Assembly: GCF_026239695.1 (NCBI RefSeq)
Contig: NZ_JAPIVS010000001.1
Span: 372,001 to 436,000 of the forward strand
Direction: 5' to 3'
DNA from: Pedobacter sp. MC2016-15
Lineage (GTDB): Bacteria > Bacteroidota > Bacteroidia > Sphingobacteriales > Sphingobacteriaceae
Length of the DNA stretch: 64,000 nt
Shown: one piece after another, positions 16,802-23,908 of the stretch
How the letters are laid out: every line of letters starts with the position of its first letter
Numbering within the stretch: position 1 is the first letter of the stretch
Made by a program: the position numbers and the translations under genes
The notes under the pieces: model-generated
Database searches by the model: none
What the model saw: the letters and a program-made list of their open reading frames with translations, nothing else
Told to the model about the DNA's origin: nothing

Positions 16802-17695
16802 ATGAGCAACAGTAATGAACAATTTAAAAATGAAAGTGGAATGGGGCCCAAAAAGAAGGTGGTTGCGATTCCGGAAAAAATTATGCACCACAGTTTTTAT
16901 AACAATCCTGTGTCCAACCATTTATACATCACAGAAATGGGATACCTGCAAGGTGCTGCAGATTTTCGTACCTTACGTGAACATGGCTGCCCGGAAATGG
17001 TGATTGTCTTATGTATTAACGGGAAGGGTTTCATGGAAGCGAATCTTGAAGAGCACCTGGTTTTACCTGGTCAGTTTTTTATTCTTTACCCGAATGAAAG
17101 ACATCGGTATGAAGCAGATAGTGTTGACCCCTGGAGTTTTTACTGGCTGAAGCTCGGTGGTATGGATCTCGCTAATTTCTGCAGACAGCCAGCGCTGCAA
17201 AGCTGCAATAAACCTGTGTATGTAAAGGATATGTTGGAGGTGCACAAGCTGGTTAATTCCTTGCTTGTAACGCTGGACAACGGATGTACCGAAGAACGTT
17301 TAATTTATGCTAACCTTACATTGCAACGGGTACTGGCCATATTGATCTATGGCGTGGAGGAGTGCGTAGAAGAGAATCCAAATTTGTCAACCAGGGCAAT
17401 CAAGTTCATGAAAGATAACATCGAGACAAGGTATTGTCTGGCCGAACTTGCGGACGAATTTTTTAAATCTCCGTCCCAATTTTCATTTCTCTTTAAACGA
17501 GAAATGGGTATTTCACCCATGGAGTACTTTACGCTGTTAAAAATGCAGCATGCCGGCAAGTTGCTTCACAATACAAATCTGAAAATTTCTGAAGTAGCAT
17601 TGAACATTGGTTATGAAGATCCGTTCCACTTCTCAAAATTATTTAAGTCGGCCATGAACCTTTCTCCGGATCAGTACAGGCGGAAGCTTAAATAA
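16802..17695 (+). CDS. AraC-family transcriptional regulator
   Basis: About 297 residues from ATG 16802 (an ATG at 16730 would add 24 residues). The N-terminal half is a cupin-like sensor (VLCINGKGFMEAN, PGQFFILYPNERHRYEAD) and the last 100 residues are the two helix-turn-helix motifs of the family, ending NIGYEDPFHFSKLFKSAMNLSP. It is divergent from the two-gene UxaA-type dehydratase and probably regulates it in response to a sugar acid or similar ligand. The ligand is not known. Confidence 0.88.
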   Translation: MSNSNEQFKNESGMGPKKKVVAIPEKIMHHSFYNNPVSNHLYITEMGYLQGAADFRTLREHGCPEMVIVLCINGKGFMEANLEEHLVLPGQFFILYPNERHRYEADSVDPWSFYWLKLGGMDLANFCRQPALQSCNKPVYVKDMLEVHKLVNSLLVTLDNGCTEERLIYANLTLQRVLAILIYGVEECVEENPNLSTRAIKFMKDNIETRYCLAELADEFFKSPSQFSFLFKREMGISPMEYFTLLKMQHAGKLLHNTNLKISEVALNIGYEDPFHFSKLFKSAMNLSPDQYRRKLK

Positions 17696-17751
17696 AAAAG
17701 CCCACCCGCTTTCGCAGATGAGCCATCCTCCAAGATTTTTCTATGCGGACT

Positions 17752-17952
17752 CTAAATCCTCTTTATCTTTTTCGAAATCGAAGCGTAAAGCCTTTGATGA
17801 GTTTCTCTAATCCGGCTCTCCGAAATGCAGTCGAGGATGTTGATGCCGTACTGGAAGCAATCGAAGTAGTCTTCGACTATAAATTCCTGCCATGAGGTAG
17901 CTGTATGATTAAGATATGCATCTACAGCTTCTGAAAATTCTAATTTTTCCAT
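17752..17952 (-). CDS. Small protein like the N-terminal anti-sigma part of FecR (1 of 3)
   Basis: 66 residues, all soluble. It lines up without gaps with the first 65 residues of the FecR protein encoded at 19235: E-F..V-x-A-Y-L..T-A-T..Q..V-E-D-Y-F-D..F....I-L-D......R..H-x-R-L...I..K-I. In FecR this cytoplasmic region holds the partner sigma factor. The protein has no membrane span and no periplasmic domain. It lies third behind the sigma gene on the same strand. I infer a free anti-sigma-like or competing domain; no such named family is known to me. Confidence 0.65.
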   Translation of the reverse strand: MEKLEFSEAVDAYLNHTATSWQEFIVEDYFDCFQYGINILDCISESRIRETHQRLYASISKKIKRI

Positions 17953-18054
17953 AGGTTGGTTGATTTAGATGGTTTCCCTTTTATCATATATGTGTGGGAT
18001 GGAGAGCAAATCTCCTAAACAAATCAGGAATATTTTTTTTTCTGCGGTTTGAAT

Positions 18055-18105
18055 TAAAAATACTCCCTGCCTGGAGACCAACCAATATGACAGGGAGATA
18101 TTTTT
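18055..18105 (-). terminator. Terminator hairpin behind the second FecR-N-like gene
   Basis: TAAAAATACTCCCTG pairs with CAGGGAGATATTTTTA (one bulged base). The right arm overlaps the stop codon at 18104. The U-rich left arm makes it a plausible minus-strand terminator, leaving the gene at 17752 with its own promoter or on read-through. Confidence 0.6.
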
Positions 18106-18319
18106 AGGACTGTTGACCTTTAGAATCGTCCCACATTCTGGCAATCAGCTGCATGATGCGATCGCTGATGCCTTTTGCTTTTGCATCTTCGACAACTTCG
18201 GAGATGTCACAGTTGTACCTGCAGTAGTGACAATAGTCTTCTACCATAAATTTTTGCCATTTGTTGGCAGTATTTGCCAGGTATGCATCTACTGCCGCTG
18301 AAAATTCTATGTTTTCCAT
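18104..18319 (-). CDS. Small protein like the N-terminal anti-sigma part of FecR (2 of 3)
   Basis: About 71 residues from the ATG at 18319 (an upstream ATG at 18355 would add 12 hydrophobic residues; the chosen start matches the two paralogues). It shares E-F-S-A-A-V-D-A-Y-L, T-A-N-K-W-Q-K-F and V-E-D-Y with its paralogues, but the centre carries three extra cysteines (CHYCRYNC), so metal or redox sensing is conceivable. It lies 182 bases behind the sigma factor gene. No membrane segment. Function inferred only from likeness to the FecR cytoplasmic region. Confidence 0.6.
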   Translation of the reverse strand: MENIEFSAAVDAYLANTANKWQKFMVEDYCHYCRYNCDISEVVEDAKAKGISDRIMQLIARMWDDSKGQQS

Positions 18320-18501
18320 ATAAGCTGTTTTATAATAGGTCGCGAAAATGAACATGATCTCCTATGCCAGAAGAAAATATTTTTTATTGCATCCAGAAAA
18401 ACGATGTAAAAATAATGAGATAGATTTGATTTTAACGGTTTAGTTGACAGAAAAACACCTATCAATGGGGTGCCAGGCATGTTACTGGTTTTTTGAGTAA
18501 G

Positions 18502-19083
18502 TTAAGGCATCAGGGTCATCATGATCAGGGCCTTGCCGAGGAATTCGCGCAGGCTGGAGAATGAGGTGAGCAACTGGTTCTGCACGGTCTTCTGGGAAAT
18601 GCCGAGGATCTCACTGATCTCCCTGGTGGTTTTTTCATCCATATACTTCATCTCGAAGATCGCCCTGCGTTTATCGGGCTGCATGGTCATCCATACACGG
18701 ATGCATCCCTTCAGTTCCTTCTCTGCAAACAGGGAATCTGCCTGCAGGGTAGACAAGATCATATGCTCCAGCGGTTCCTCAAACTCGGGCGTAGCCCTCC
18801 CCTTTTTGTATAACATGAACACCTGGTACCGCACGGCGGTGAGGAGATAAGGATAGATATTCTGGATGTTTCTCTTGCCCCGGGATGTCCATAGATTGGA
18901 GAAGACATCCTGCACGATCTCTTCGATCTTTTCAATGCTTTTGAGACGCTTATAGGTGTCATTATAGAGCCTCCTCCAGTATCGTTCATAGATTTCATCA
19001 AAGGCCTCCCTGTCGCTCTCCACCATCATGGTAACGAGCGTGTTGTCATTGAAGCTTTTATATTTGGCTAATCTTCTAATCAT
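18502..19083 (-). CDS. ECF RNA polymerase sigma-70 factor, Bacteroidota FecI type
   Basis: 193 residues. Region 2 spans about 25-90 (REAFDEIYERYWRRLY, EEIVQDVFSNLW) and region 4 about 125-180 (TTREISEILGISQKTVQNQL). Such factors are released by FecR when an outer-membrane TonB receptor signals, and then switch on SusC/SusD-type genes. Here FecR lies upstream (151-base gap) instead of downstream, and no SusC gene follows; small FecR-N-like genes do. The target may be the distant SusC with STN domain at 1736, but this is a guess. Confidence 0.9.
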   Translation of the reverse strand: MIRRLAKYKSFNDNTLVTMMVESDREAFDEIYERYWRRLYNDTYKRLKSIEKIEEIVQDVFSNLWTSRGKRNIQNIYPYLLTAVRYQVFMLYKKGRATPEFEEPLEHMILSTLQADSLFAEKELKGCIRVWMTMQPDKRRAIFEMKYMDEKTTREISEILGISQKTVQNQLLTSFSSLREFLGKALIMMTLMP

Positions 19084-19234
19084 ACTCTTTCTCGTTTAAT
19101 CGGGTACGACAGATAGTTGAAAATGATCGCGAAAAATGAGTTAAGCATCTACTAATCAATATAATAATAAATCACGAATTATTTTACATATATCACTGGG
19201 ACATTTGACCCGGTCAATACTCCCGGAACGCGGA

Positions 19235-20401
19235 TCAGGGCATCACGAGGATGGTTCTCCCCTCGATTTTGAAATGCACGGATTCCGTGAGTTCTAACTT
19301 CCTGAGTACCTTGGAAACATTGCTGTACTTGGATAAGGTGCCGCTGAAGAAGAGCTTGTTCTTCTCGTTGAGTCCTTTGTACTGGATGTCCACATCGTAC
19401 CATCTGGCGATCTTCCTAAGGATGCTCTCCAGTGATTCTTCATCGAACATAAAGTATCCGTTTTTCCAGGAGATGGCTTCGTCGATATCAATGTTCCTGA
19501 CCTTAATGGCGGACTCAGGTTTCGCTGCGCTCAGGATAGATTGTTGTCCGGGAAGGATGGTGATGTTTTTATTGGAACTCAGGTTGGTGACTCTCACGCT
19601 GCCTTCGATCAGACTTGTTCTGGTGCTTGGTTCATCATCGTAGGAGTTGATATCGAAGTGTGTCCCCAGGACTTCCACTTCCTGATGACTGGTGACTACC
19701 CTGAAGGGTTTGGATTTGTTGTGGGCGACCTCGAAATAGGCTTCGCCATTGAGCTCTACCCTGCGTTCTTTACCCTCGAAACTGAGTGGGTATTTTAAAG
19801 AGGAAGCTGCATTGAGCCAGACTTTGGTGCCATCGTTTAGTGTTAACTGGTACTGCCCGCCATTGGGGGTTGCTACGCTGTTATAGGCGATGACGTTGGA
19901 TGTCTTTTGTCCCTGGTAGATGAGTTGTCCTTCGGTAGTTTTGAGGATGCTGGTTCCTCCTTCGTTAGCGATGGTTCCGTTTTTGGCATCGGTAAGGGAG
20001 ATCTTCTTGCCATCGGCCAGAGTAAGGACGGCCTTATTTCCCCCCGGTGCGACATCAGCCACCATGACTTGCCGACTAAACTGTTTTACTTGTGGCTGCC
20101 TGGAATGATAAAAGTATAAACCTATCGTAGCAGCCAGCACGACACTGGCTGCTATTGACAGGTATGTCCAGGGTACAACGGGGTAAAACTTATCTTCCTG
20201 GTCAATTTTGGTATCAATCGCTAGTTTGAGCCGGTCGTGGATAACCCTGACTTCGGCTTTGTCGACGCTGTCAAGGATATCCGGTTCCGCGGAGAACAGA
20301 TCAAAATATTTTTCAACGGTAGATGTCTGTTTCTCTGTCGCTGTTCCATCTAAATAACTCTCAACCAGACGTAAAAATTCTTTTTTATTGGGTGTGTTCA
20401 T
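19235..20401 (-). CDS. FecR-family anti-sigma transmembrane signalling protein
   Basis: 388 residues. The cytoplasmic N-terminal domain (about 1-75) binds the sigma factor, one membrane span follows (about 86-104, WTYLSIAASVVLAATIGLYF), then the periplasmic FecR domain (about 120-270, VATPNGGQYQLTLNDGTKVWLNA) and a C-terminal DUF4974 secretin-like domain (about 315-385) that contacts the STN domain of a receptor. The gene precedes its sigma gene on the same strand, the reverse of the common order. Its N-terminal region has three small paralogues in this locus. Confidence 0.93.
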   Translation of the reverse strand: MNTPNKKEFLRLVESYLDGTATEKQTSTVEKYFDLFSAEPDILDSVDKAEVRVIHDRLKLAIDTKIDQEDKFYPVVPWTYLSIAASVVLAATIGLYFYHSRQPQVKQFSRQVMVADVAPGGNKAVLTLADGKKISLTDAKNGTIANEGGTSILKTTEGQLIYQGQKTSNVIAYNSVATPNGGQYQLTLNDGTKVWLNAASSLKYPLSFEGKERRVELNGEAYFEVAHNKSKPFRVVTSHQEVEVLGTHFDINSYDDEPSTRTSLIEGSVRVTNLSSNKNITILPGQQSILSAAKPESAIKVRNIDIDEAISWKNGYFMFDEESLESILRKIARWYDVDIQYKGLNEKNKLFFSGTLSKYSNVSKVLRKLELTESVHFKIEGRTILVMP

Positions 20402-20457
20402 AGCCTATACCTTTACAGTATATGCATGTTACCACTTCTCCTATGCGGAATGTAATT

Positions 20458-20673
20458 TTATTTTCCGTCGCTCTCCCGGATCTTTTTCATGATGCGGGCG
20501 AAGATGCGGTCGCCAATCTCCTTGACTTGTATCTCAGGCACGGCGTCGAAGATGTCGAAGCAGTATTCGTAGCTATTGTAATAGTCTTCTACAATAAACT
20601 CCTGCCATGGGTTAGCTGTACACGCCAGATATGCATTAACAGCTTCAGTAAACTCTGACTGTTTCATACTCAA
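20458..20673 (-). CDS. Small protein like the N-terminal anti-sigma part of FecR (3 of 3)
   Basis: 71 residues, soluble. Alignment with the FecR N-terminus shows S-E-F-T-E-A-V-N-A-Y-L, T-A-N-P-W-Q-E-F, V-E-D-Y, D-I-F-D-A-V and D-R-I-F-A-R-I. It is the first gene of the group, 56 bases upstream of FecR, so it would be made together with FecR and sigma if the promoter lies in 20674-20900. An acting hypothesis is that it competes with FecR for the sigma factor. Confidence 0.65.
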   Translation of the reverse strand: MSMKQSEFTEAVNAYLACTANPWQEFIVEDYYNSYEYCFDIFDAVPEIQVKEIGDRIFARIMKKIRESDGK

Positions 20674-20900
20674 TTGTTTACTGTAGAGTTTATATAATTA
20701 GGAATTTCTCCTATGTGACAGGTATTATTTTTTTGTTGCAGCAGTGACATTTTGATAAACATCAGTATAACTGAGGTGAACGTATGCTTGGGCGTGGTGA
20801 ACAGCATTATCGTAACCAGGAATATAATTCTATAATTTATTCTTTCAGTATTTTTTTTATTATAGAATATTCGATACTTTAGATATCACTTTCACAATTT

Positions 20901-21281
20901 ATGAGGAGGGGTATGAGGAAGCTTATTTATAATATCAAAGTGCTTCGGGAGACCGCAGGGCTGTCTGTCGAGGAGTTAGCGAAGGAGTTGGGGACGACTC
21001 CGCGGGCGTACCAGAATATGGAAACGGAACAGGCAGATCTGACGTTGTGGCTCTTCAGGAAGTTGCTGCGGTTTTATAAGATCTCGGCACTGGAACTGGT
21101 GGAGCTGGGCTTTACGCAGGAGCAGATTAACATGAAGTATCTGACTGCAGGTGACTTGGCGGCGCATCCCTTGGGGCGTGAAGAGGTTGCGGTGCAGCTG
21201 GAGATCGCGGATGTGTTAAGGCATATCATTGAGCTGAAGATGCGTGCGCATTCGAAGTTTATTGCATTTAACCCGAATTAG
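20901..21281 (+). CDS. XRE-family helix-turn-helix regulator
   Basis: 126 residues. The first 65 hold a Cro/C1-type helix-turn-helix (LRETAGLSVEELAKELGTTP, then RAYQNMETEQADL). The rest is helical and unassigned. It lies 53 bases ahead of the Rpn-type nuclease gene on the same strand, so it may regulate or be co-transcribed with it. The start can be ATG 20901 or the ATG at 20913. The gene is GC-rich compared with the intergenic DNA around it. Confidence 0.8.
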   Translation: MRRGMRKLIYNIKVLRETAGLSVEELAKELGTTPRAYQNMETEQADLTLWLFRKLLRFYKISALELVELGFTQEQINMKYLTAGDLAAHPLGREEVAVQLEIADVLRHIIELKMRAHSKFIAFNPN

Positions 21282-21334
21282 TTTAATATATTTCTTTATT
21301 ATTAACATTTGTTTGCATTTGGTTATATTTGCAA

Positions 21335-22339
21335 ATGCTGATTAAAAATGAAGATGTTTTATGGAAGGGTCTTGTGAAGGCTTGCTTCCCGGATTTTATA
21401 CGCTTTATTCATCCTGGGATCGACTTACTGATCGACTTGGACCGGGGCTGGGAGTTTCTGGACAAGGAGCTGCTGCAGGTGTATACACCTACGGATCGTA
21501 TGCATGCGCCCAGGACCGTAGATAAGCTGGTGAAGGTTTACCTCCGGGAGGATCCCTCGGATTGGGTGATCCTTCATTTTGAGTTTCAGGCGGCCTACAG
21601 AAAGGATTTCGCGCATAGGATGTACACGTATTACTATCGCCTGATGGATAAGCATAACAAGGAGATTTCCGCATACGCGATTTTTACGGAGGCAAGTGAT
21701 GTACAACGCCCGGCACAGTATGTAAGGTCTTTCCTGGGCACGGAGCTCTCCTACCGCTTTCATACTTTCAAAGTTACTGAACCTACAGATGAGGAGTTAT
21801 ATGCCCATGAGAATCCGTTTGCGATTGCAATTCTGGCGGCGAGGATCGCTGGAGCCTGCAGGCATATCAGGTATGACCTGGAGCGGGATTGCGCCGTGCT
21901 TTCTCGCAAGATCGAACTGATTAAATACCTGCTGAGTAAGGGCCTGCCGCAGGAAACGGAGTTCGCGCTGCTGCATTTTATTAGTTTCTATGTTATTTTG
22001 GAATTTTCAGAAACACAAGGTATATTTGATAGGGAATTACATTTATTAACTCAAAACAATGATTTTATGAATATCGAAGATCAAATTAGAGAGATTACCT
22101 GGGATAAAGGTGTGGCGGCAGGGAGACGGGAAGGTAGAGAAGAAGGTAGGTTGGAAGGCAGAGATGAAGGTAGGTTGGAAGGTCTTGTGGAGGGGGAGCA
22201 AAAAGGCAAATTGAAAGGCAGAGATGAAATTCTTGTTGAATTGGCAGGACACTTAATTCTTAATTTAGGGTATACAGATGAGCAAGCTGCAAGTGCTTTA
22301 AAAGTTCCTGTGTCATTTGTCAAAAAATTTCATCAGTAA
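21335..22339 (+). CDS. Rpn-family recombination-promoting nuclease (PD-(D/E)XK)
   Basis: 334 residues from the ATG at 21335; a TTG two codons earlier is possible. The N-terminal half is a PD-(D/E)XK-type nuclease: an Asp in RTVDKLVKVYL and the E-x-Q of HFEFQ fit the catalytic set of Rpn/YhgA proteins. Residues about 255-295 are a charged repeat of G-R-x-E-G type, followed by a helical C-terminal module (LILNLGYTDEQAASAL). Rpn proteins are DNases known as toxins with antiphage effect, held in check by a short protein translated from inside the same gene. Base composition turns AT-rich from about 21970 on, where an internal promoter and start lie. Confidence 0.85.
   Translation: MLIKNEDVLWKGLVKACFPDFIRFIHPGIDLLIDLDRGWEFLDKELLQVYTPTDRMHAPRTVDKLVKVYLREDPSDWVILHFEFQAAYRKDFAHRMYTYYYRLMDKHNKEISAYAIFTEASDVQRPAQYVRSFLGTELSYRFHTFKVTEPTDEELYAHENPFAIAILAARIAGACRHIRYDLERDCAVLSRKIELIKYLLSKGLPQETEFALLHFISFYVILEFSETQGIFDRELHLLTQNNDFMNIEDQIREITWDKGVAAGRREGREEGRLEGRDEGRLEGLVEGEQKGKLKGRDEILVELAGHLILNLGYTDEQAASALKVPVSFVKKFHQ
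21997..22028 (+). promoter_or_regulatory. Intragenic promoter inside the Rpn gene
   Basis: TTTG (21997-22000), a 20-base spacer and TATATTTG (22021-22028) match the Bacteroidota primary-sigma consensus (TTTG, 19-21 bases, TAnnTTTG) exactly. It lies inside the reading frame, 38 bases ahead of an in-frame ATG at 22067. It is the best promoter match I found in the window. Confidence 0.7.
22067..22339 (+). CDS. Putative intragenic short Rpn product (antitoxin-like)
   Basis: An in-frame ATG at Rpn codon 245 would give a 90-residue protein starting MNIEDQIREITWDKG, made of the charged G-R-x-E-G repeat and the C-terminal helical module. In studied Rpn genes an internal start yields a small protein that blocks the long toxin. 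The internal promoter upstream makes separate expression likely. This is inference from family knowledge and the promoter match. Confidence 0.5.
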   Translation: MNIEDQIREITWDKGVAAGRREGREEGRLEGRDEGRLEGLVEGEQKGKLKGRDEILVELAGHLILNLGYTDEQAASALKVPVSFVKKFHQ

Positions 22340-22369
22340 AAATGGGTGTAATCGTGAGAAACACATACT

Positions 22370-22615
22370 ATGATTACAAAACATAAAACTATGAGTGCAG
22401 ATGATCGAATCAAAAAGATGATTTATGGTGATGATTACGCAGATATGTTGCGGAGAGAGAAAAAAAGGGCCAAGGCGACAGAGAATTACAAAACTATCGG
22501 CGAGTTAAAGGATCACATGATCTATAACTTAGGTTACACAAAAAGACAAACTGAAGAAATCTTCAGCGTCACTGGTAAGTATATCAATAAGTTTCTTGAG
22601 CGAAAGAAATTCTGA
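22370..22615 (+). CDS. Small protein resembling the Rpn C-terminal module
   Basis: 81 residues (a second ATG at 22391 is possible). The last 35 residues (ELKDHMIYNLGYTKRQ then a V-x-x-x-Y-I-N-K-F end) line up with the Rpn C-terminus (ELAGHLILNLGYTDEQ then V-S-F-V-K-K-F). The first half is lysine- and arginine-rich and differs. It follows 30 bases behind the nuclease gene on the same strand. I infer a separate partner or antitoxin that shares the Rpn C-terminal fold; no family name is known to me. Confidence 0.6.
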   Translation: MITKHKTMSADDRIKKMIYGDDYADMLRREKKRAKATENYKTIGELKDHMIYNLGYTKRQTEEIFSVTGKYINKFLERKKF

Positions 22616-22639
22616 AGCTCAGCGCTAAATAGTGGATTT

Positions 22640-22792
22640 TTAAGAGGTTTTTTGAGCTTCGATTTTCCATGAAGCTTCTGTAGACGTATTAAAAATACAT
22701 CTGTTGCTAGAATCATTAAGAGGTTTTTTGACCTTCGATTTTGTCGTGAAGTTTCTGCAAGCGTACTAGAAATACATCCGCAGATTTTAAGG
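22640..22792. repeat. Tandem 76-base duplication including the 3' end of the DUF6965-like gene
   Basis: Copy 1 (22640 to about 22712) and copy 2 (22716 to about 22792) share the order TTAAGAGGTTTTTTGA, CTTCGATTTT, GAAG-TTCTG and AATACATC. Copy 2 is the real 3' end of the small gene at 22716; copy 1 repeats its last 24 or so codons (DVFLIRLQKLH versus DVFLVRLQKLH) outside the gene. Confidence 0.75.
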
Positions 22793-22928
22793 TGCCGTTA
22801 TTTTTCAAATAACTGAAGTGCGACTGAAGAAAAAGCGGAATATCTTCGATAACTACGCCCTGTTCTAATTCAACTTTTTCGGGCAATTCGATTCCTGCAA
22901 AGTATGCTTCTAATTCTTCTACTGACAT
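22716..22928 (-). CDS. DUF6965-like small protein
   Basis: 70 residues, soluble, acidic N-terminus (MSVEELEAYFAGIELPEKVEL) and a helical C-terminal end (SADVFLVRLQKLHDKI). It resembles proteins annotated DUF6965 in Bacteroidota, a short domain of unknown role. It stands convergent to the Rpn-associated small gene. The last third is duplicated directly behind the stop codon. Confidence 0.6.
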   Translation of the reverse strand: MSVEELEAYFAGIELPEKVELEQGVVIEDIPLFLQSHFSYLKNNGTLKSADVFLVRLQKLHDKIEGQKTS

Positions 22929-23087
22929 GCCGCTAAGTTAAAAGAAAATTCACCTATTCTGAAATTGATCAGGAAAAATCAGGCGGGACTTGAGTAGTCG
23001 CCGCCGGATTTATTTTTTCACAGTGATTTCAGGTTTCAAAGCCAAACTTACCTTGCGAGCAGGTCTGGGTGTTTTTTTAAGCATCAA

Positions 23088-23585
23088 TTAAAAACTCTGT
23101 TCGTCGGCACTTGGACCGTAGGTGCCGGGAATCGGGATGTCCAGCAAGCGCAAATACACCCCTAGTTGCGCACGGTGATGGATGGTCTGGCTCAAGGCAT
23201 GACGTATCAAGCCCCCCTTCGTTAATGACATCAGCACTTCTTCGCCACTCTTCAGCAACCACGTTGGTGATAAGCTTGCCTCAGTTGCAGCTTGCAGCTG
23301 CTCCTTCGCCCCTGCCAGTGATTCATTGAAAAGCGCAAGTAAATCCTGATTACTGTTTATTACTGGTGGCTGATAGGTGCCCGCCTGAAAATCAAGCTCA
23401 TCACTGTTGAAGGCCATACTAACCCATGATGGCAGCTCTGCGATATGACCAGCAAGCTGCTTCATCGTCATGCTCTTTTCATGAGGTCGCCAGTCGTACT
23501 TGTCTTCAGGAACACGTTCCAGCATTTTGAACGTTACAACAGATTCGTCTGTGAGTTCTTTCAGAAATTCTTTTGGTGTAGACAT
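23088..23585 (-). CDS. DinB-family four-helix protein
   Basis: 165 residues of the DinB/YfiT metalloprotein fold. The three likely metal ligands are the His in LAGHIAELP (about 47), and the His residues in QTIHHRAQLGVYLR (about 138-142). Family members are thiol-dependent transferases or hydrolases and damage-inducible proteins; the exact reaction cannot be told. No signal peptide. Monocistronic; repeats with no gene follow upstream of it. Confidence 0.88.
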   Translation of the reverse strand: MSTPKEFLKELTDESVVTFKMLERVPEDKYDWRPHEKSMTMKQLAGHIAELPSWVSMAFNSDELDFQAGTYQPPVINSNQDLLALFNESLAGAKEQLQAATEASLSPTWLLKSGEEVLMSLTKGGLIRHALSQTIHHRAQLGVYLRLLDIPIPGTYGPSADEQSF

Positions 23586-23908
23586 ATTTTGTTTCTTTTG
23601 GTTTATAGGTCAAAGAAACAAAGTGCTGGTGACAGCTGTATGTCAGTAGTGTTTGGGGAATGAGATTTTTTTTGAGATTGCCGGGAATAACTCAGTCAGC
23701 AACTCATCTGAAATACGCCAGTGACAGCTAGTTTTGTGGCAAGTGAAGACTTTTTGCCGCTGAGCAATGTAAGTTTAAAATGTTTGAGCTTCTTAGTGAT
23801 ACCTGTAAATTACTCATTACCGCAACTCACCCGAAATTTGCCAGTGACAGCCAGTTTTGTAATCTGGTTTGTGGCAAGTGAAGATCTTATGCTGCCGAGA
23901 GTGCAAGT
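23586..23908. repeat. Degenerate tandem copies of the 3' end of the WYL regulator gene
   Basis: Two copies, 23701-23823 and 23824 to about 23960, each hold AACTCA(T/C)C, GCCAGTGACAGC, AGTTTTGT, TGTGGCAAGTGAAGA, AGCTTCTTAG and ATACCTGTAAA. The second overlaps the last 40 or so bases of the gene at 23909. A weaker third copy may reach 23630-23700. Copies differ from each other by many substitutions and one insertion. No gene in this 323-base stretch. Confidence 0.7.

Noticed and set aside
17752..18319. Pseudogene fragments of FecR
   Set aside because: The small frames are complete with start and stop, all three have drifted while keeping the same core residues, so they look like maintained genes.
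21324..21331. TATATTTG box just before the Rpn start
   Set aside because: It lies four bases from the ATG and has no TTTG at the right distance, so it is unlikely to be the main promoter.
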